Assembly (NCBI RefSeq): GCF_902459685.1
Contig: NZ_CABPSF010000003.1
Span: 558,001-622,000, forward strand
Source of the DNA: Pandoraea iniqua
GTDB taxonomy: Bacteria; Pseudomonadota; Gammaproteobacteria; Burkholderiales; Burkholderiaceae
DNA: 64,000 bases
Reading direction: 5' to 3'
Part shown: in pieces, positions 25,183 to 33,561 of the stretch
How positions within the stretch are numbered: position 1 is the stretch's first letter
How the letters are laid out: every line of letters starts with the position of its first letter
The notes under the pieces: generated by a model
Told to the model about the DNA's origin: nothing
The model's input: the letters and a program-made list of their open reading frames with translations, nothing else
The model's database searches: none
Translations under genes and position numbers: made by a program

Positions 25183-26394
25183 ATGCAAAACGCAACGCTT
25201 GGCGGCACGTCAGCCGCCCCCTTCAATGCGTGGCGTGCCACGCTGTCTGCCGCTAGCGCCAGTCTGATCGGCATCGGTTTCGCCCGCTTCGCATACACCG
25301 CCCTGCTTCCTGCGATTATTGGCGCGCACTGGTTTGCTGCGTCGACGGCCGCGTACCTTGGCGCGGCCAATCTCGGCGGCTATCTCGCGGGGGCGCTCGG
25401 TGCACGGGCGCTTGCGCGCTACGCGTCGACCGTCACGATCCTGCGCGCGATGATGCTGCTGACCGCTGTCGCGTTTCTCGCGTGTGCGTGGCCGCTGTCG
25501 TTTCTGTGGTTCTTCTCATGGCGCTTCGCTTCGGGGTTCTCAGGCGGCGTGCTGATGGTGCTTGCCGCACCGACGGTCTTGGGCCATGTGCCGCCGTCGC
25601 GGCGCGGCATCGTGAGCGGCGCGATCTTTGCGGGCATTGGGCTGGGGATTGCGGCGTCGGGCACGCTGGTGCCGCTGCTGCTGCGCCAAGGTCTTTCGCA
25701 GACGTGGATCGGGTTGGGTATCGTCTCGCTCGCACTTTCGGTCGTGGGATGGCGCGGATGGCCGTCGGGAACGCCTGCTGTTGCGGTCGCTGCCAATGCG
25801 CATGCGCACCGTCGGCCTGCTAGTTCATTGACACTGCGCGCGCTGTATCTGGAATACGCGCTGAATGCCGTAGTGTTGGTGCCGCACATGATTTTTCTTG
25901 TGGATTACGTGGCACGGGGTCTTGGCAAGGGGCTGGATGCCGGGGCGCATTTCTGGGTGCTGTACGGGCTGGGCGCAATCCTTGGACCGATTTTTGCGGG
26001 GCATCTGGCTGACAGGATTGGGTTCGGGCGAGCGCTGCGGGTCGCGTATGTTTCGCAGATTGTTGCGGTGCTGTTGCCGGTGTTGGGGCTTGGGTTGCCG
26101 GGGTTGATTGTGTCGAGTCTGGTGATGGGCGCATTCACACCGGGCATCGTGCCGCTGGTGCTTGGCCGCGTGAATGAGTTGCTGGTGCACCACCCTTCCG
26201 CGCAAAAGGGCGCGTGGAGTACAGCTACAACGAGCTTCGCAACGTTGCAGGCCGCGGCCGCTTACGGGATGTCGTTTCTGTTTGCTGCAACGCAGGGCAA
26301 CTACGCGGTGTTGTTCGTCGTGGGGAGTGCGGCGATGACGGTGGCGCTGGTGGTTAATTTAGCGGCTGCGCGGCGGGATGGGGGTGGTGAGTGA
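25183..26394 (+). CDS. MFS transporter, YbfB/YjiJ family
   Basis: 403 residues from ATG 25183 (MQNATLGGTSAAPF), chosen for GGAG at 6 bp and because the family starts near SLIGIGFARFAYTALLP. About 12 membrane helices are visible; the GFARF(A/G)YT motif in the first helix is diagnostic of this group. The substrate is unknown. A longer frame upstream overlaps the LysR gene and is unlikely. Confidence 0.9.
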   Translation: MQNATLGGTSAAPFNAWRATLSAASASLIGIGFARFAYTALLPAIIGAHWFAASTAAYLGAANLGGYLAGALGARALARYASTVTILRAMMLLTAVAFLACAWPLSFLWFFSWRFASGFSGGVLMVLAAPTVLGHVPPSRRGIVSGAIFAGIGLGIAASGTLVPLLLRQGLSQTWIGLGIVSLALSVVGWRGWPSGTPAVAVAANAHAHRRPASSLTLRALYLEYALNAVVLVPHMIFLVDYVARGLGKGLDAGAHFWVLYGLGAILGPIFAGHLADRIGFGRALRVAYVSQIVAVLLPVLGLGLPGLIVSSLVMGAFTPGIVPLVLGRVNELLVHHPSAQKGAWSTATTSFATLQAAAAYGMSFLFAATQGNYAVLFVVGSAAMTVALVVNLAAARRDGGGE

Positions 26395-26531
26395 CGTTGA
26401 TTACAACTGAGTGCGAATGGTCGAATCAACAGCCGTTCCGATTCAATGTGGATGTCATCCGGGTGTAGCGGCATGTTCCCCTCTGGTCGAGTACTGGTGT
26501 CGTCGGATCGTCGACGAGCCGCATCGCTTTG

Positions 26532-27149
26532 TTACCGGAATGCCTGCCGGATTCCCAGCGCGATCATGAGCCCTCCACACGTGAGGTCAATCCATGCCTT
26601 CGCGCGGCGATACGCCGTCGCAATCGCCGCGTGCGATAACACGAGCGCGACGGCGCCGTACCAGCACGTCGCTGAAACACCGACCGTCACCAGCATTGCG
26701 AAGAACGTCTGCGTGGAAACGTGGGCGGGCACCGCCGAAGAGAACACCGCCGCATAAAATGCGATGGACTTCGGGTTCGCGATATTTGTCGCGACACCTT
26801 GCAGGAACGCACCGCGAAACCGAGGCATCTTCGGTGGGTGACGTGCTTCCGAGGGGGTTCCCCGCGCCGACACAACGAGCCGCAGCCCGAACCAGATCAG
26901 ATAGGCCGCGCCAACAAGCCTGACGCCGACAGCGAGCCACGGGAACATCGCGAACACAACGCCGATGCCAAGGATGGCGCATGTCGCCCAGAACAGATTC
27001 ACCGTCACGATTCCGGCGACAAGCGCGAGCGCATCAGCGCGTTTGCCGGTTACCGCCTTGTGCGTGATTGCGACAAAGTTCGGCCCGGGGATGACGGCGC
27101 TAGCCGCATAGACAGAAAAGACTGTCGCAATAACAGACCAATCAACCAT
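26532..27149 (-). CDS. LysE-family amino-acid/metabolite exporter
   Basis: 205 residues from ATG 27149 (MVDWSVIATVF). Six predicted helices, with the RhtB/LysE signature IPGPNFVAITHKAVTGKRA in the first loop. It probably exports an amino acid or related solute; which one cannot be told. It is on the same strand as the rhodanese gene but 134 bp downstream of it. Confidence 0.92.
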   Translation of the reverse strand: MVDWSVIATVFSVYAASAVIPGPNFVAITHKAVTGKRADALALVAGIVTVNLFWATCAILGIGVVFAMFPWLAVGVRLVGAAYLIWFGLRLVVSARGTPSEARHPPKMPRFRGAFLQGVATNIANPKSIAFYAAVFSSAVPAHVSTQTFFAMLVTVGVSATCWYGAVALVLSHAAIATAYRRAKAWIDLTCGGLMIALGIRQAFR

Positions 27150-27283
27150 TTGTCGCCTCAGTGGTTTGTGGTTGTACAAAACGCGGTGCTGCTTCCTCAG
27201 CCCGTATTCTGCGTCAATTCACAACTGGCCGCTCTTCGCCGATCTTTTAGCGCAAGCCCCTCATCACCCCCCACTCGGATCGA

Positions 27284-27703
27284 TCACTCAAGCTCGCTCA
27301 CGGCAAGGTCGAAACCTTCGTCGAGCCATCCGGTAACACCACCGATCATCACCTTCACTGGCCGTCCCAACTGCGCCAGCCGAATGGCGCCTCGCGTTGC
27401 GCCATTGCAGTGCGGTCCGGCGCAGTAGGTGACGAAGAGTGTGTCGTGCGAATAATCGGCGAGCTTCGACTCGATGATCTTGCCGTGCATTAAGTTCACG
27501 GCGCCAGGAACGTGGCCACGAGCAAACAGCGCCGGACTTCGAACGTCGAGCAACACGAAGCCGGGTGATCCGCTGGCCAGTGCACTGGCAACATCGGAGC
27601 AATCGGTTTCAAATTGCAGTGACGCGCGAAAGTGGGCAAGTGCCGCGGTGCTCTCGGCGGCGGGGATGGCAGTAACGGCGTTATTTTCGCTGAGGGTAGA
27701 CAT
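27284..27703 (-). CDS. Rhodanese-like sulfurtransferase
   Basis: 139 residues, one rhodanese domain. The segment LLDVRSPALFARGHVPGAVNL (in parts LLDVRSPALFARGHVPGA) is the CH2A-type motif; the active-site loop is C94-A-G-P-H-C-N-G with the catalytic cysteine retained. It is divergent from ftrA, a known genomic pairing, and is probably regulated by it. Confidence 0.92.
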   Translation of the reverse strand: MSTLSENNAVTAIPAAESTAALAHFRASLQFETDCSDVASALASGSPGFVLLDVRSPALFARGHVPGAVNLMHGKIIESKLADYSHDTLFVTYCAGPHCNGATRGAIRLAQLGRPVKVMIGGVTGWLDEGFDLAVSELE

Positions 27704-27829
27704 AAGTTTGCTCGAAGGAAAGTGCGGTACGCGTGATGCCCGGGTAGCGCGATTCGGGAACCCTCATTTTGCTGTTGCACCGTCAAGCCGATAAGTGTCG
27801 CAAATGACAATATCCGGTAACATTACGCC

Positions 27830-28804
27830 ATGGAAAATCGTCTCGTCGTTGCGTTGGCTTATGACCGGCTCTGTACTTTCGAATTTGGCTGCGTCACCGA
27901 ATTGTTCGCACTGGAGCGCCCCGAACTCGGCGTCGACTGGTACCGCTTCAGCGTTTGCGCTATCGAGCCCGGACCGCTGCGTGCGGCCGGCGGCATCACC
28001 ATTACTGCGCCCTACGCGCTCAAGCGACTCGACAGTGCTAACACGATCGTGGTGCCCGGTTGGCGCGACCCGGACGAAGTGCCGCCTGAGGCGCTGCTGA
28101 AGAAGATTCGCGCAGCCCATCGGCGTGGCGCACGTCTTTGCTCGATCTGTTCGGGGGTATTTGTATTGGCGGCGGCTGGGGTGCTCGACGGCAAGACGGT
28201 GACGACCCACTGGCGCTACGCCGAGAAACTACAGCAGCGCTACCCGAAGGTGCGCGTGCAGTCAGAGGCGCTGTATGTCGACGAAGGTCAGATCATTACG
28301 TCGGCGGGATCAGCGGCGGGTCTCGACATGCTCCTCCATCTGGTACGACGGGATTACGGAAGCGCAGTAGCCAATCGTGTTGCCCAGCGGCTTGTGGTAC
28401 CCCCGCACCGCGAGGGCGGTCAGGCACAGTTTGTGCCGCGACCAATGCCGCGCGACGAAAGCGGTCGTCTGGCGAAGTTGATCGACTGGGCACGCCAACA
28501 CCCAGCCTTACCGCACACCCTGCGCTCGCTTGCCGAACGTGCGGCGATGAGTCCACGAACCTTGCAGCGGCATTTTCAGGACGCTACCGGCATGGCGCCC
28601 TACGAATGGCTGACGCACGAGCGCGTGGCAGTGGCGCGAGAGTTACTCGAAGCGCAACCGTCCATGCCGATGCTGCGCGTCGCCGAGTTGGCAGGCTTTG
28701 GGTCGGAAGAATCGATGCGCAGACACTTCAGACGTATCGCCCATACGAGTCCGGCCGCCTATCGGGAGAAGTTTGGTCATGACGCGCGGACGCGGAAGGT
28801 TTGA
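27830..28804 (+). CDS. ftrA: GlxA/FtrA-type AraC regulator with DJ-1/PfpI domain
   Basis: 324 residues. The N-terminal class-I glutamine-amidotransferase-like domain has the nucleophile elbow C107 in ARLCSICSGVFVLAAAG; the C-terminal AraC/XylS DNA-binding domain (about 225-320) has the paired helix-turn-helix (LAERAAMSPRTLQRHFQDATG, in parts). The name follows the FtrA family; the effector is unknown. It is divergent from the rhodanese gene across 126 bp. Confidence 0.88.
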   Translation: MENRLVVALAYDRLCTFEFGCVTELFALERPELGVDWYRFSVCAIEPGPLRAAGGITITAPYALKRLDSANTIVVPGWRDPDEVPPEALLKKIRAAHRRGARLCSICSGVFVLAAAGVLDGKTVTTHWRYAEKLQQRYPKVRVQSEALYVDEGQIITSAGSAAGLDMLLHLVRRDYGSAVANRVAQRLVVPPHREGGQAQFVPRPMPRDESGRLAKLIDWARQHPALPHTLRSLAERAAMSPRTLQRHFQDATGMAPYEWLTHERVAVARELLEAQPSMPMLRVAELAGFGSEESMRRHFRRIAHTSPAAYREKFGHDARTRKV

Positions 28805-28866
28805 CGGGTAAAGGCGTACGTTGTCCGGCGTGCGATTCGGAAAGGTGGCCACCGTTCGTTAAGGGT

Positions 28867-28894
28867 CGCTTTAGACCCATTGCAGCCATTGGTC
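28867..28894 (-). repeat. Degenerate intergenic repeat, copy D
   Basis: CGCTTTAGACCC followed by ATTGCAGCCATTGGTC aligns with the cores at 29209, 29658 and 30607, though it is the most divergent copy. It bounds the right-hand (3') side of the small gene at 28927-29208. See the finding on the repeat-punctuated array. Confidence 0.4.
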
Positions 28895-28926
28895 ATAAAG
28901 CGGAAAGCCGATGATGCCCCGTGATG

Positions 28927-29208
28927 TTAGACGCCACTCGGTTCCCAGTTTTGTTGGTATGGGTCTATCCCGAGTAACCGTAGCCTTTTCTGCATGCCGA
29001 TGATGCATTGATATTGGCCAGCCTTACCGCTCTTCAACATCACGAATTCTTCAGCGGAAATCTCGTCCTCGCGCCACGCAATCTGGTTTGCACCGGCGTC
29101 ATAGCGCACAAAGTAGCGAGCTTCTCGTTCGACCACCTCAAGTCCTTCGTGCTGTATGTTTCCGAAGACGCGAGTTTCCATGATGTTTATGGGTGAGTGA
29201 CTATTCAT
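28927..29208 (-). CDS. Hypothetical 93-residue protein in repeat-punctuated array
   Basis: Begins at ATG 29208 (MNSHSPINIMETRVFG); GGAG 7 bp upstream lies inside repeat copy A. No signal peptide or membrane segment. It contains a plausible small alpha/beta pattern (NIQHEGLEVVEREARYFVRY, in parts) and ends in a basic and aromatic stretch (RLRLLGIDPYQQNWEP). No family is recognised; immunity-protein-like genes often have this size, but that is only a guess. Base composition is lower in GC than the surrounding core genes. Confidence 0.6.
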   Translation of the reverse strand: MNSHSPINIMETRVFGNIQHEGLEVVEREARYFVRYDAGANQIAWREDEISAEEFVMLKSGKAGQYQCIIGMQKRLRLLGIDPYQQNWEPSGV

Positions 29209-29228
29209 GGCTGATCTCCGCCGGTCGC
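29209..29228 (-). repeat. Degenerate intergenic repeat, copy A
   Basis: GGCTGATCTCCGCCGGTCGC differs from copy B at 2 of 20 bases. It abuts the start codon of the 93-residue gene and supplies its ribosome-binding site on the minus strand. Confidence 0.55.
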
Positions 29229-29285
29229 AATGGCCCGCTTGCGACCTGTTGCGGACTTTCAATAAGGCCTTCGGTTGCCCCTTCT

Positions 29286-29627
29286 TCAACCCCAGGTTAT
29301 GGCGCTGTTGAGAGCGGACTCAAGATCCACAAGTGGCATTCGTGTAGCAGGACTCATCGTCGCAAGTTGCTTGGCACAGTCGATATCGACACTCAGTTGT
29401 TCTGGTCGATGATTTCCCGGCAACTTCCTGACGGCCAGATAAACCGTGTTCTCGCTAAGCCAAACGCTCTTGTCCATTGACCAAGATTTGTCTTCAAACG
29501 AAAGTATGTACAGATGTCGCTCTGCATCCCAAATGCTCGGGCTGTACACCCAAAGCGAATGCTTAGCCTCCCAGACCTCAGCCTGTACTTGAAAGCGTCG
29601 GCTTGGTGAATTAGAGATTATTTCCAC
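29286..29627 (-). CDS. Hypothetical 113-residue protein in repeat-punctuated array
   Basis: Starts at GTG 29627 (MEIISNSPSRRF), with no strong ribosome site. Beta-rich pattern (RFQVQAEVWEAKHSLWVYSP, DKSVWLSENTVYLAVRK) ending in a helical tail. No signal or membrane segment, no recognised family. It is the second minus-strand gene of the low-GC islet, flanked by repeat copies A and B. Confidence 0.55.
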   Translation of the reverse strand: MEIISNSPSRRFQVQAEVWEAKHSLWVYSPSIWDAERHLYILSFEDKSWSMDKSVWLSENTVYLAVRKLPGNHRPEQLSVDIDCAKQLATMSPATRMPLVDLESALNSAITWG

Positions 29628-29642
29628 GTATTTTGCCTGTTA

Positions 29643-29689
29643 GTTAGATCCGCTCTTGGCCGATTTCCGCCGGTCGCGACGGACCTAAC
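29643..29689. repeat. Degenerate intergenic repeat, copy B, with long inverted ends
   Basis: The core GGCCGATTTCCGCCGGTCGC (29658-29677) is bracketed by GTTAGATCCG (29643-29652) and CGGACCTAAC (29680-29689), which are inverted copies except for one base. The whole 47-bp unit could fold as a hairpin. Other copies keep the core but not clear ends. Confidence 0.6.
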
Positions 29690-29774
29690 AAGAACCCGAT
29701 GACCGATCCTCTGAGACGCGCTTCGTCTCATCCAAGCTCCTGACTTCGAGACAGGACTTTAGATAACCGTGCTC

Positions 29775-30572
29775 TCATAGGTTCTGCCGCGTGAATATCT
29801 CAGGCTCGTCGAGATGGAAGCGTGGTTTTGGGGTTTCGCCGGACCTTGACAATCGGCGCACTGAGATACGTGGTTTGCCGGACTCCTCCACGTCCACGCA
29901 AAGAAGATCGGCTCCAATCAGGGTTCCTGTCGCATAGCCTTGAATCTGCCCCTGTTCGACACCGATTCTTACGGTTTCCAGAATACTTTTTCCCGAGCGC
30001 CCTTTGACAAGATGAATCTCACCGTTGGCGCCGGCCACCCATGTTCGGGTCACGCTGAACGGTTCGGGCACAAGCGCGTCCATCTGCCGCATAGCATAGA
30101 GCCAAAGCTTGCGCTGGACATCACCGAGATCCTTCTCTCCGCCCTCATAGGGGAAGGGAGAGACGACGACGTCCTTAAACAAGTCAATATCGCCGAACGC
30201 TCTTTTTTCGGCCTCGACCACATACTTGAGACGCGTCATGCGACTCGGCCAAACTAGTCCCTCGGCCTCCTGTATTACGTGAGCACCGCGCGTGCTATCG
30301 CCGCTCAGATAGGCTTCATGTGACATCTTCAACAGTTCATGAAAAACGCCGATAAGTCGAGGCTTCCCGAGCTTTTTCTCCGCAAAGTGGGCTCCTGCTC
30401 GAAGACTTGTGAACTCTTCTTCCAGTCGCTGAGCCTGACTGCGCGGCGGAGTATCCCAATCGTATTCAGGGAATTGATCCGGCGCGCAGAGAATGATGAC
30501 CGACCAGCTATCGTGGTATTGCCCCAACGACTCGAATGTGCGAATTTTCATGGGTGCAAGTTTGAAATGCAT
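29775..30572 (-). CDS. Hypothetical 265-residue protein in repeat-punctuated array
   Basis: Possible starts are GTG 30584, ATG 30572 and ATG 30551 (MKIRTFESLGQYHD); none has a good ribosome site, and 30572 is shown as a compromise. Soluble, mixed alpha/beta, with an aromatic acidic patch (PDQFPEYDWDTPPRSQAQRL), a central helical region and a basic beta-rich C-terminus. No recognised family. It lies between repeat copies B and C on the same strand as its neighbours. Confidence 0.6.
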   Translation of the reverse strand: MHFKLAPMKIRTFESLGQYHDSWSVIILCAPDQFPEYDWDTPPRSQAQRLEEEFTSLRAGAHFAEKKLGKPRLIGVFHELLKMSHEAYLSGDSTRGAHVIQEAEGLVWPSRMTRLKYVVEAEKRAFGDIDLFKDVVVSPFPYEGGEKDLGDVQRKLWLYAMRQMDALVPEPFSVTRTWVAGANGEIHLVKGRSGKSILETVRIGVEQGQIQGYATGTLIGADLLCVDVEESGKPRISVRRLSRSGETPKPRFHLDEPEIFTRQNL

Positions 30573-30598
30573 ACGGAACTGCACTCTAACATCGACGT

Positions 30599-30625
30599 CC
30601 GCTTATGGCCGATCGCCGTCGCTCA
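30599..30625 (-). repeat. Degenerate intergenic repeat, copy C
   Basis: CCGCTTATGGCCGATCGCC then GTCGCTCA shares the GGCCGAT..GCC..GTCGC core with copies A and B, with a short internal deletion. It sits in the 59-bp gap between the 265-residue gene and the nucleotidyltransferase gene. Confidence 0.5.
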
Positions 30626-30643
30626 TACCAATCAACCTCCGCC

Positions 30644-31435
30644 CTAATCCGCCGTCGATAAGCGCCGAAGCTCGCGCTCCATCCAGTCAACGAAGCTCAA
30701 TAGGTTGGCGTTGAAAGTTGTCGCCGAAGCTTGCGGTGCTCTTGCCTGCGTCAGAAAAAAACCAAGCTTGTCAGCCATTTCCGGGTACCCCGCAGAGAAC
30801 CGACTGGCGTGCGCTTCGAGCGTGAGGGGCCAAGACGAATCCGAGGCAGCCCTAAGAATATTGGTAGAACGAATCAGCTTCCTTGCAGCCTCTTTCATGA
30901 GGCGATGTGCCGTGGCGGGATCACTGGCGCTGGCGATGCGGTGAGCGTAATCGTTCAGCACGTGAACGTAGTCGCCACTAACGCCTTCCGCAATAGCTCG
31001 CGAGGGGGTAAAAGCCTCGAATCGCTGGGAAAGGTCATTTCCATGAACGCATCGGCACTCATGCTTCAACCAATATCCCCAACTGTATAAATTGGCCGGA
31101 TTCAACACGTCCGCGCGTACCCCAATGTCGAAGTCGATTTTTGCGACCTCACGGTGGCGCGCTTCAAGATCCCGGCGCAGTGCCTCGATACGCTCGCGCT
31201 CCTGCGCTGATGGTTGGCGCGAAAGCACAAGGGTCAGGTCCAGATCCGACTGCCCCGGTACTGCGCAGCCACGTGCGACGCTGCCGTAGAGATATAAACC
31301 ATCCAGCAGGTCATCCAGTGCTGATGGCATAGATTCACAAGCATCCGCGACAAGGGCTTCGAACGCCGGTTGAATCGGACTATCGCCAAGCACTCCGATT
31401 GTCAGTACGGGATGAGCGTCTTTCACGTTTTCCAT
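30644..31435 (-). CDS. Nucleotidyltransferase-domain protein (aminoglycoside-adenylyltransferase-like)
   Basis: 263 residues. Residues about 46-68 carry the pol-beta nucleotidyltransferase motif GSVARG...SDLDL with the metal-binding Asp pair, and a further Asp lies in KIDFDIGVR near 100. The helical C-terminal half (about 130-255) is arranged as in ANT-type enzymes. It could modify a small molecule or act like a MNT-type toxin-associated transferase; no HEPN partner is visible. It closes the small-gene islet on the left-reading strand. Confidence 0.8.
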   Translation of the reverse strand: MENVKDAHPVLTIGVLGDSPIQPAFEALVADACESMPSALDDLLDGLYLYGSVARGCAVPGQSDLDLTLVLSRQPSAQERERIEALRRDLEARHREVAKIDFDIGVRADVLNPANLYSWGYWLKHECRCVHGNDLSQRFEAFTPSRAIAEGVSGDYVHVLNDYAHRIASASDPATAHRLMKEAARKLIRSTNILRAASDSSWPLTLEAHASRFSAGYPEMADKLGFFLTQARAPQASATTFNANLLSFVDWMERELRRLSTAD

Positions 31436-31467
31436 TTGTATCGATCAACACCTTAGGTACAGAAAAC

Positions 31468-31893
31468 CTACTCGCGCCGAAACCGGAGAATCCCCCTTCC
31501 AATGGGATTTCCTTCTACCATCGGGTTCGGCATCCACGCCGTCCAAACTTCGAGCGTATCGCCAGTGAGCTTGTACAAGCGTTCCTGCTCGGTGCCGTTC
31601 CACGCCTCATTCCAAGATGCGTCAATCTTCGTGATGAACCTGTCCGCTTCCAGCCGATATCGCCCGGTATAGGCCATCGCGGTAAGGAAGAGCCCAGCCA
31701 GTTTCTCATTGGACGTGCCCGGCTCCCGCGAGTTTGCCGTGATCAGCACCATCATTCGCCCATCGGTACCGAACATTAAGTACCCATTCGGATCGGCGCC
31801 CCACGGTTGAGCGCGCGCTTTTGAATCTTGTAGTTCAGTTTCAAATGAAACCAACTGCCAAGAGCCGTGAAGCTTGGTGTCGAACGCAGACAT
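31468..31893 (-). CDS. Lipocalin-like domain protein
   Basis: 141 residues from ATG 31893 (MSAFDTKLHGSW), with GGAGGG just upstream. It has the opening LHGSWQLVSFE and the pattern YLMFGTDGRMMVLI...AYTGRYRLE of the small cytoplasmic lipocalin-5 family. No signal peptide. The role is unknown. It follows the nucleotidyltransferase gene by 32 bp downstream in the minus direction but has no repeat copy between them. Confidence 0.85.
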   Translation of the reverse strand: MSAFDTKLHGSWQLVSFETELQDSKARAQPWGADPNGYLMFGTDGRMMVLITANSREPGTSNEKLAGLFLTAMAYTGRYRLEADRFITKIDASWNEAWNGTEQERLYKLTGDTLEVWTAWMPNPMVEGNPIGRGILRFRRE

Positions 31894-32029
31894 ATTCCCT
31901 CCCATAGTCACTCGCTCAATTTACTCACCCGTCGAACGTTGGGCAAGTTGCCACGCGAATCGGTAATCTATAGGCCTTCAACGAGCGATAAAGCCCCCGC
32001 AGTCTGCTTCCAAAGAAGCGAATCACACC

Positions 32030-32599
32030 ATGACAGAGCCTCGTCTGACATTCCTCGACCAGAATGATTGGGAGCATTGGCTGGCGCAAAACGGCGACAC
32101 CTCGTCGGGAATATGGCTGCGCTTCGCCAAAAAGGGCGCCGGCCGCCCTACCGTGACTTACGAACAGGCGCTCGAAAGCGCCCTTTGTCATGGCTGGATC
32201 GACGGTCAAAAGCAGTCGGAAAGTGATGAATATTGGCTGCAACGCTTCACTCGACGCACGCCAAAAAGCATCTGGTCGAAGATCAACACAGCCCGGGCCG
32301 AAACGCTGATTGCCGCAGGCAAAATGCTTCCTGCCGGCATGCGCGAAATCGAGAAGGCCAAAGCGGATGGCCGCTGGGAGGCTGCCTATACGTCGGCCCG
32401 AAACTCAGTGGTGCCGGACGACTTGCAAGCCGCACTGGATGCCAACCCCAAGGCCAGCGCGTGCTTTGCGACGCTGAGCGGCCAAAATCGCTACGCCATT
32501 CTGTTCCGGATACAGAGCGTCAAAAAACCCGCAACACGCGCACGCAAGATCGAAGAGTTCATCGGGATGCTGAGTCGCGGCGAAACCATTCATCCGTAA
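32030..32599 (+). CDS. YdeI/OmpD-associated family protein
   Basis: 189 residues with the YdeI pattern (WEHWLAQNGDTSSGIWLRF, ESALCHGWIDGQKQ, TPKSIWSKIN). Family members have been linked to peptide and bacteriocin tolerance in enterobacteria, but a general role is not settled. No signal peptide. It is divergent from the lipocalin-like gene and co-located with the end of the low-GC islet. Confidence 0.88.
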   Translation: MTEPRLTFLDQNDWEHWLAQNGDTSSGIWLRFAKKGAGRPTVTYEQALESALCHGWIDGQKQSESDEYWLQRFTRRTPKSIWSKINTARAETLIAAGKMLPAGMREIEKAKADGRWEAAYTSARNSVVPDDLQAALDANPKASACFATLSGQNRYAILFRIQSVKKPATRARKIEEFIGMLSRGETIHP

Positions 32600-32666
32600 G
32601 TCAGAATCTCAGTCACCGCGTTTATTTACCGCGTTCATTCGCCGCGTTTATTCTTCTAAACAACGC

Positions 32667-33470
32667 TCACCGCCACGCCGCACTCAACATCACGCCTCCC
32701 GACACCACCAACATCGTGTCCAGCAACCGTTGAAACACCTGCGGCGGCAACCCCAGCACGAACCGCTTGCCCAGCAGCGTCCCAGCCATCAGCGCCATGC
32801 CGACGATCAGTCCGTTGGCCCACGCCTGTGGCGGCAGCGCGCCAAGGTCGGAGAACATCAGCACCTTCGCCACGTAAATCAACATCGAACTGGCGGCCTC
32901 CGAGCCTAGAAACCCTCCCCCCGACAAGCCATACGCCGCAAACGCCGGCACACTCAATGGCCCCGTAGAAAGCACGATACCGGTGAGAAAGCCAATGACC
33001 GCGCCCACCACGGCCAACTGCCAGACGCCCAGCCTGAACTGCCGCCGACGCAGCCAATGCCGCACGGGCACCATCGCAATGAAGAACGTGCCGAGCGCGA
33101 TATCGACAGCCGTGGCCGGCAAACTCCAGAGGGTGCGCGCCCCCAATGCCGCCGCCGGTGCCCCCGGCAGGGAATAGGCCAGCACAGCGCGCCAGTCGAT
33201 CTCCCGCCACCAAGCCAGCACCTTCGAAACATTGCCGATAATCGCCGCCACGGCCATGATCGGCACGGCCTGCTTCGGGCCGTACGTGTACACCAGCACC
33301 GGCAGCAACATCATCGACGAACCCGTGCCCACTACCCCGCTCACCGCCCCCGCTAAGGTGCCGACCAGCGCCACCATCACCATGCCCCACGCGTGTCCTG
33401 CCACGAGTCCTTCGAACATGCCCGCTGCCATCCGTGTGTTGTTGTCCGCAATCCGGTAACGATAAAGCAT
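32667..33470 (-). CDS. TSUP-family (TauE/SafE) permease
   Basis: 267 residues with 8 or so hydrophobic helices and the family loop GVVGTGSSMMLLPVLV. It probably exports sulfite, sulfonates or organic anions. Starts at 33470 or, more likely for the family length, ATG 33419 (MFEGLVAGHAWG). It is divergent from a LysR regulator whose start is 92 bp away, its likely controller. Confidence 0.88.
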   Translation of the reverse strand: MLYRYRIADNNTRMAAGMFEGLVAGHAWGMVMVALVGTLAGAVSGVVGTGSSMMLLPVLVYTYGPKQAVPIMAVAAIIGNVSKVLAWWREIDWRAVLAYSLPGAPAAALGARTLWSLPATAVDIALGTFFIAMVPVRHWLRRRQFRLGVWQLAVVGAVIGFLTGIVLSTGPLSVPAFAAYGLSGGGFLGSEAASSMLIYVAKVLMFSDLGALPPQAWANGLIVGMALMAGTLLGKRFVLGLPPQVFQRLLDTMLVVSGGVMLSAAWR

Positions 33471-33561
33471 GATGATTCGTCACACTATCGACAAAATTAC
33501 AGCATTTCCGTGATAAAAAGTCACAGTTCGGCCCGATGGCTGCCCATTCTGTGAGCTCACG

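Noticed and set aside
29643-29689. Integron attC site
   Set aside because: Ends GTTAG../..CTAAC are in the opposite orientation to attC (which reads ..CTAAC to GTTAG..), other copies lack the ends, and no integrase is present in the window.
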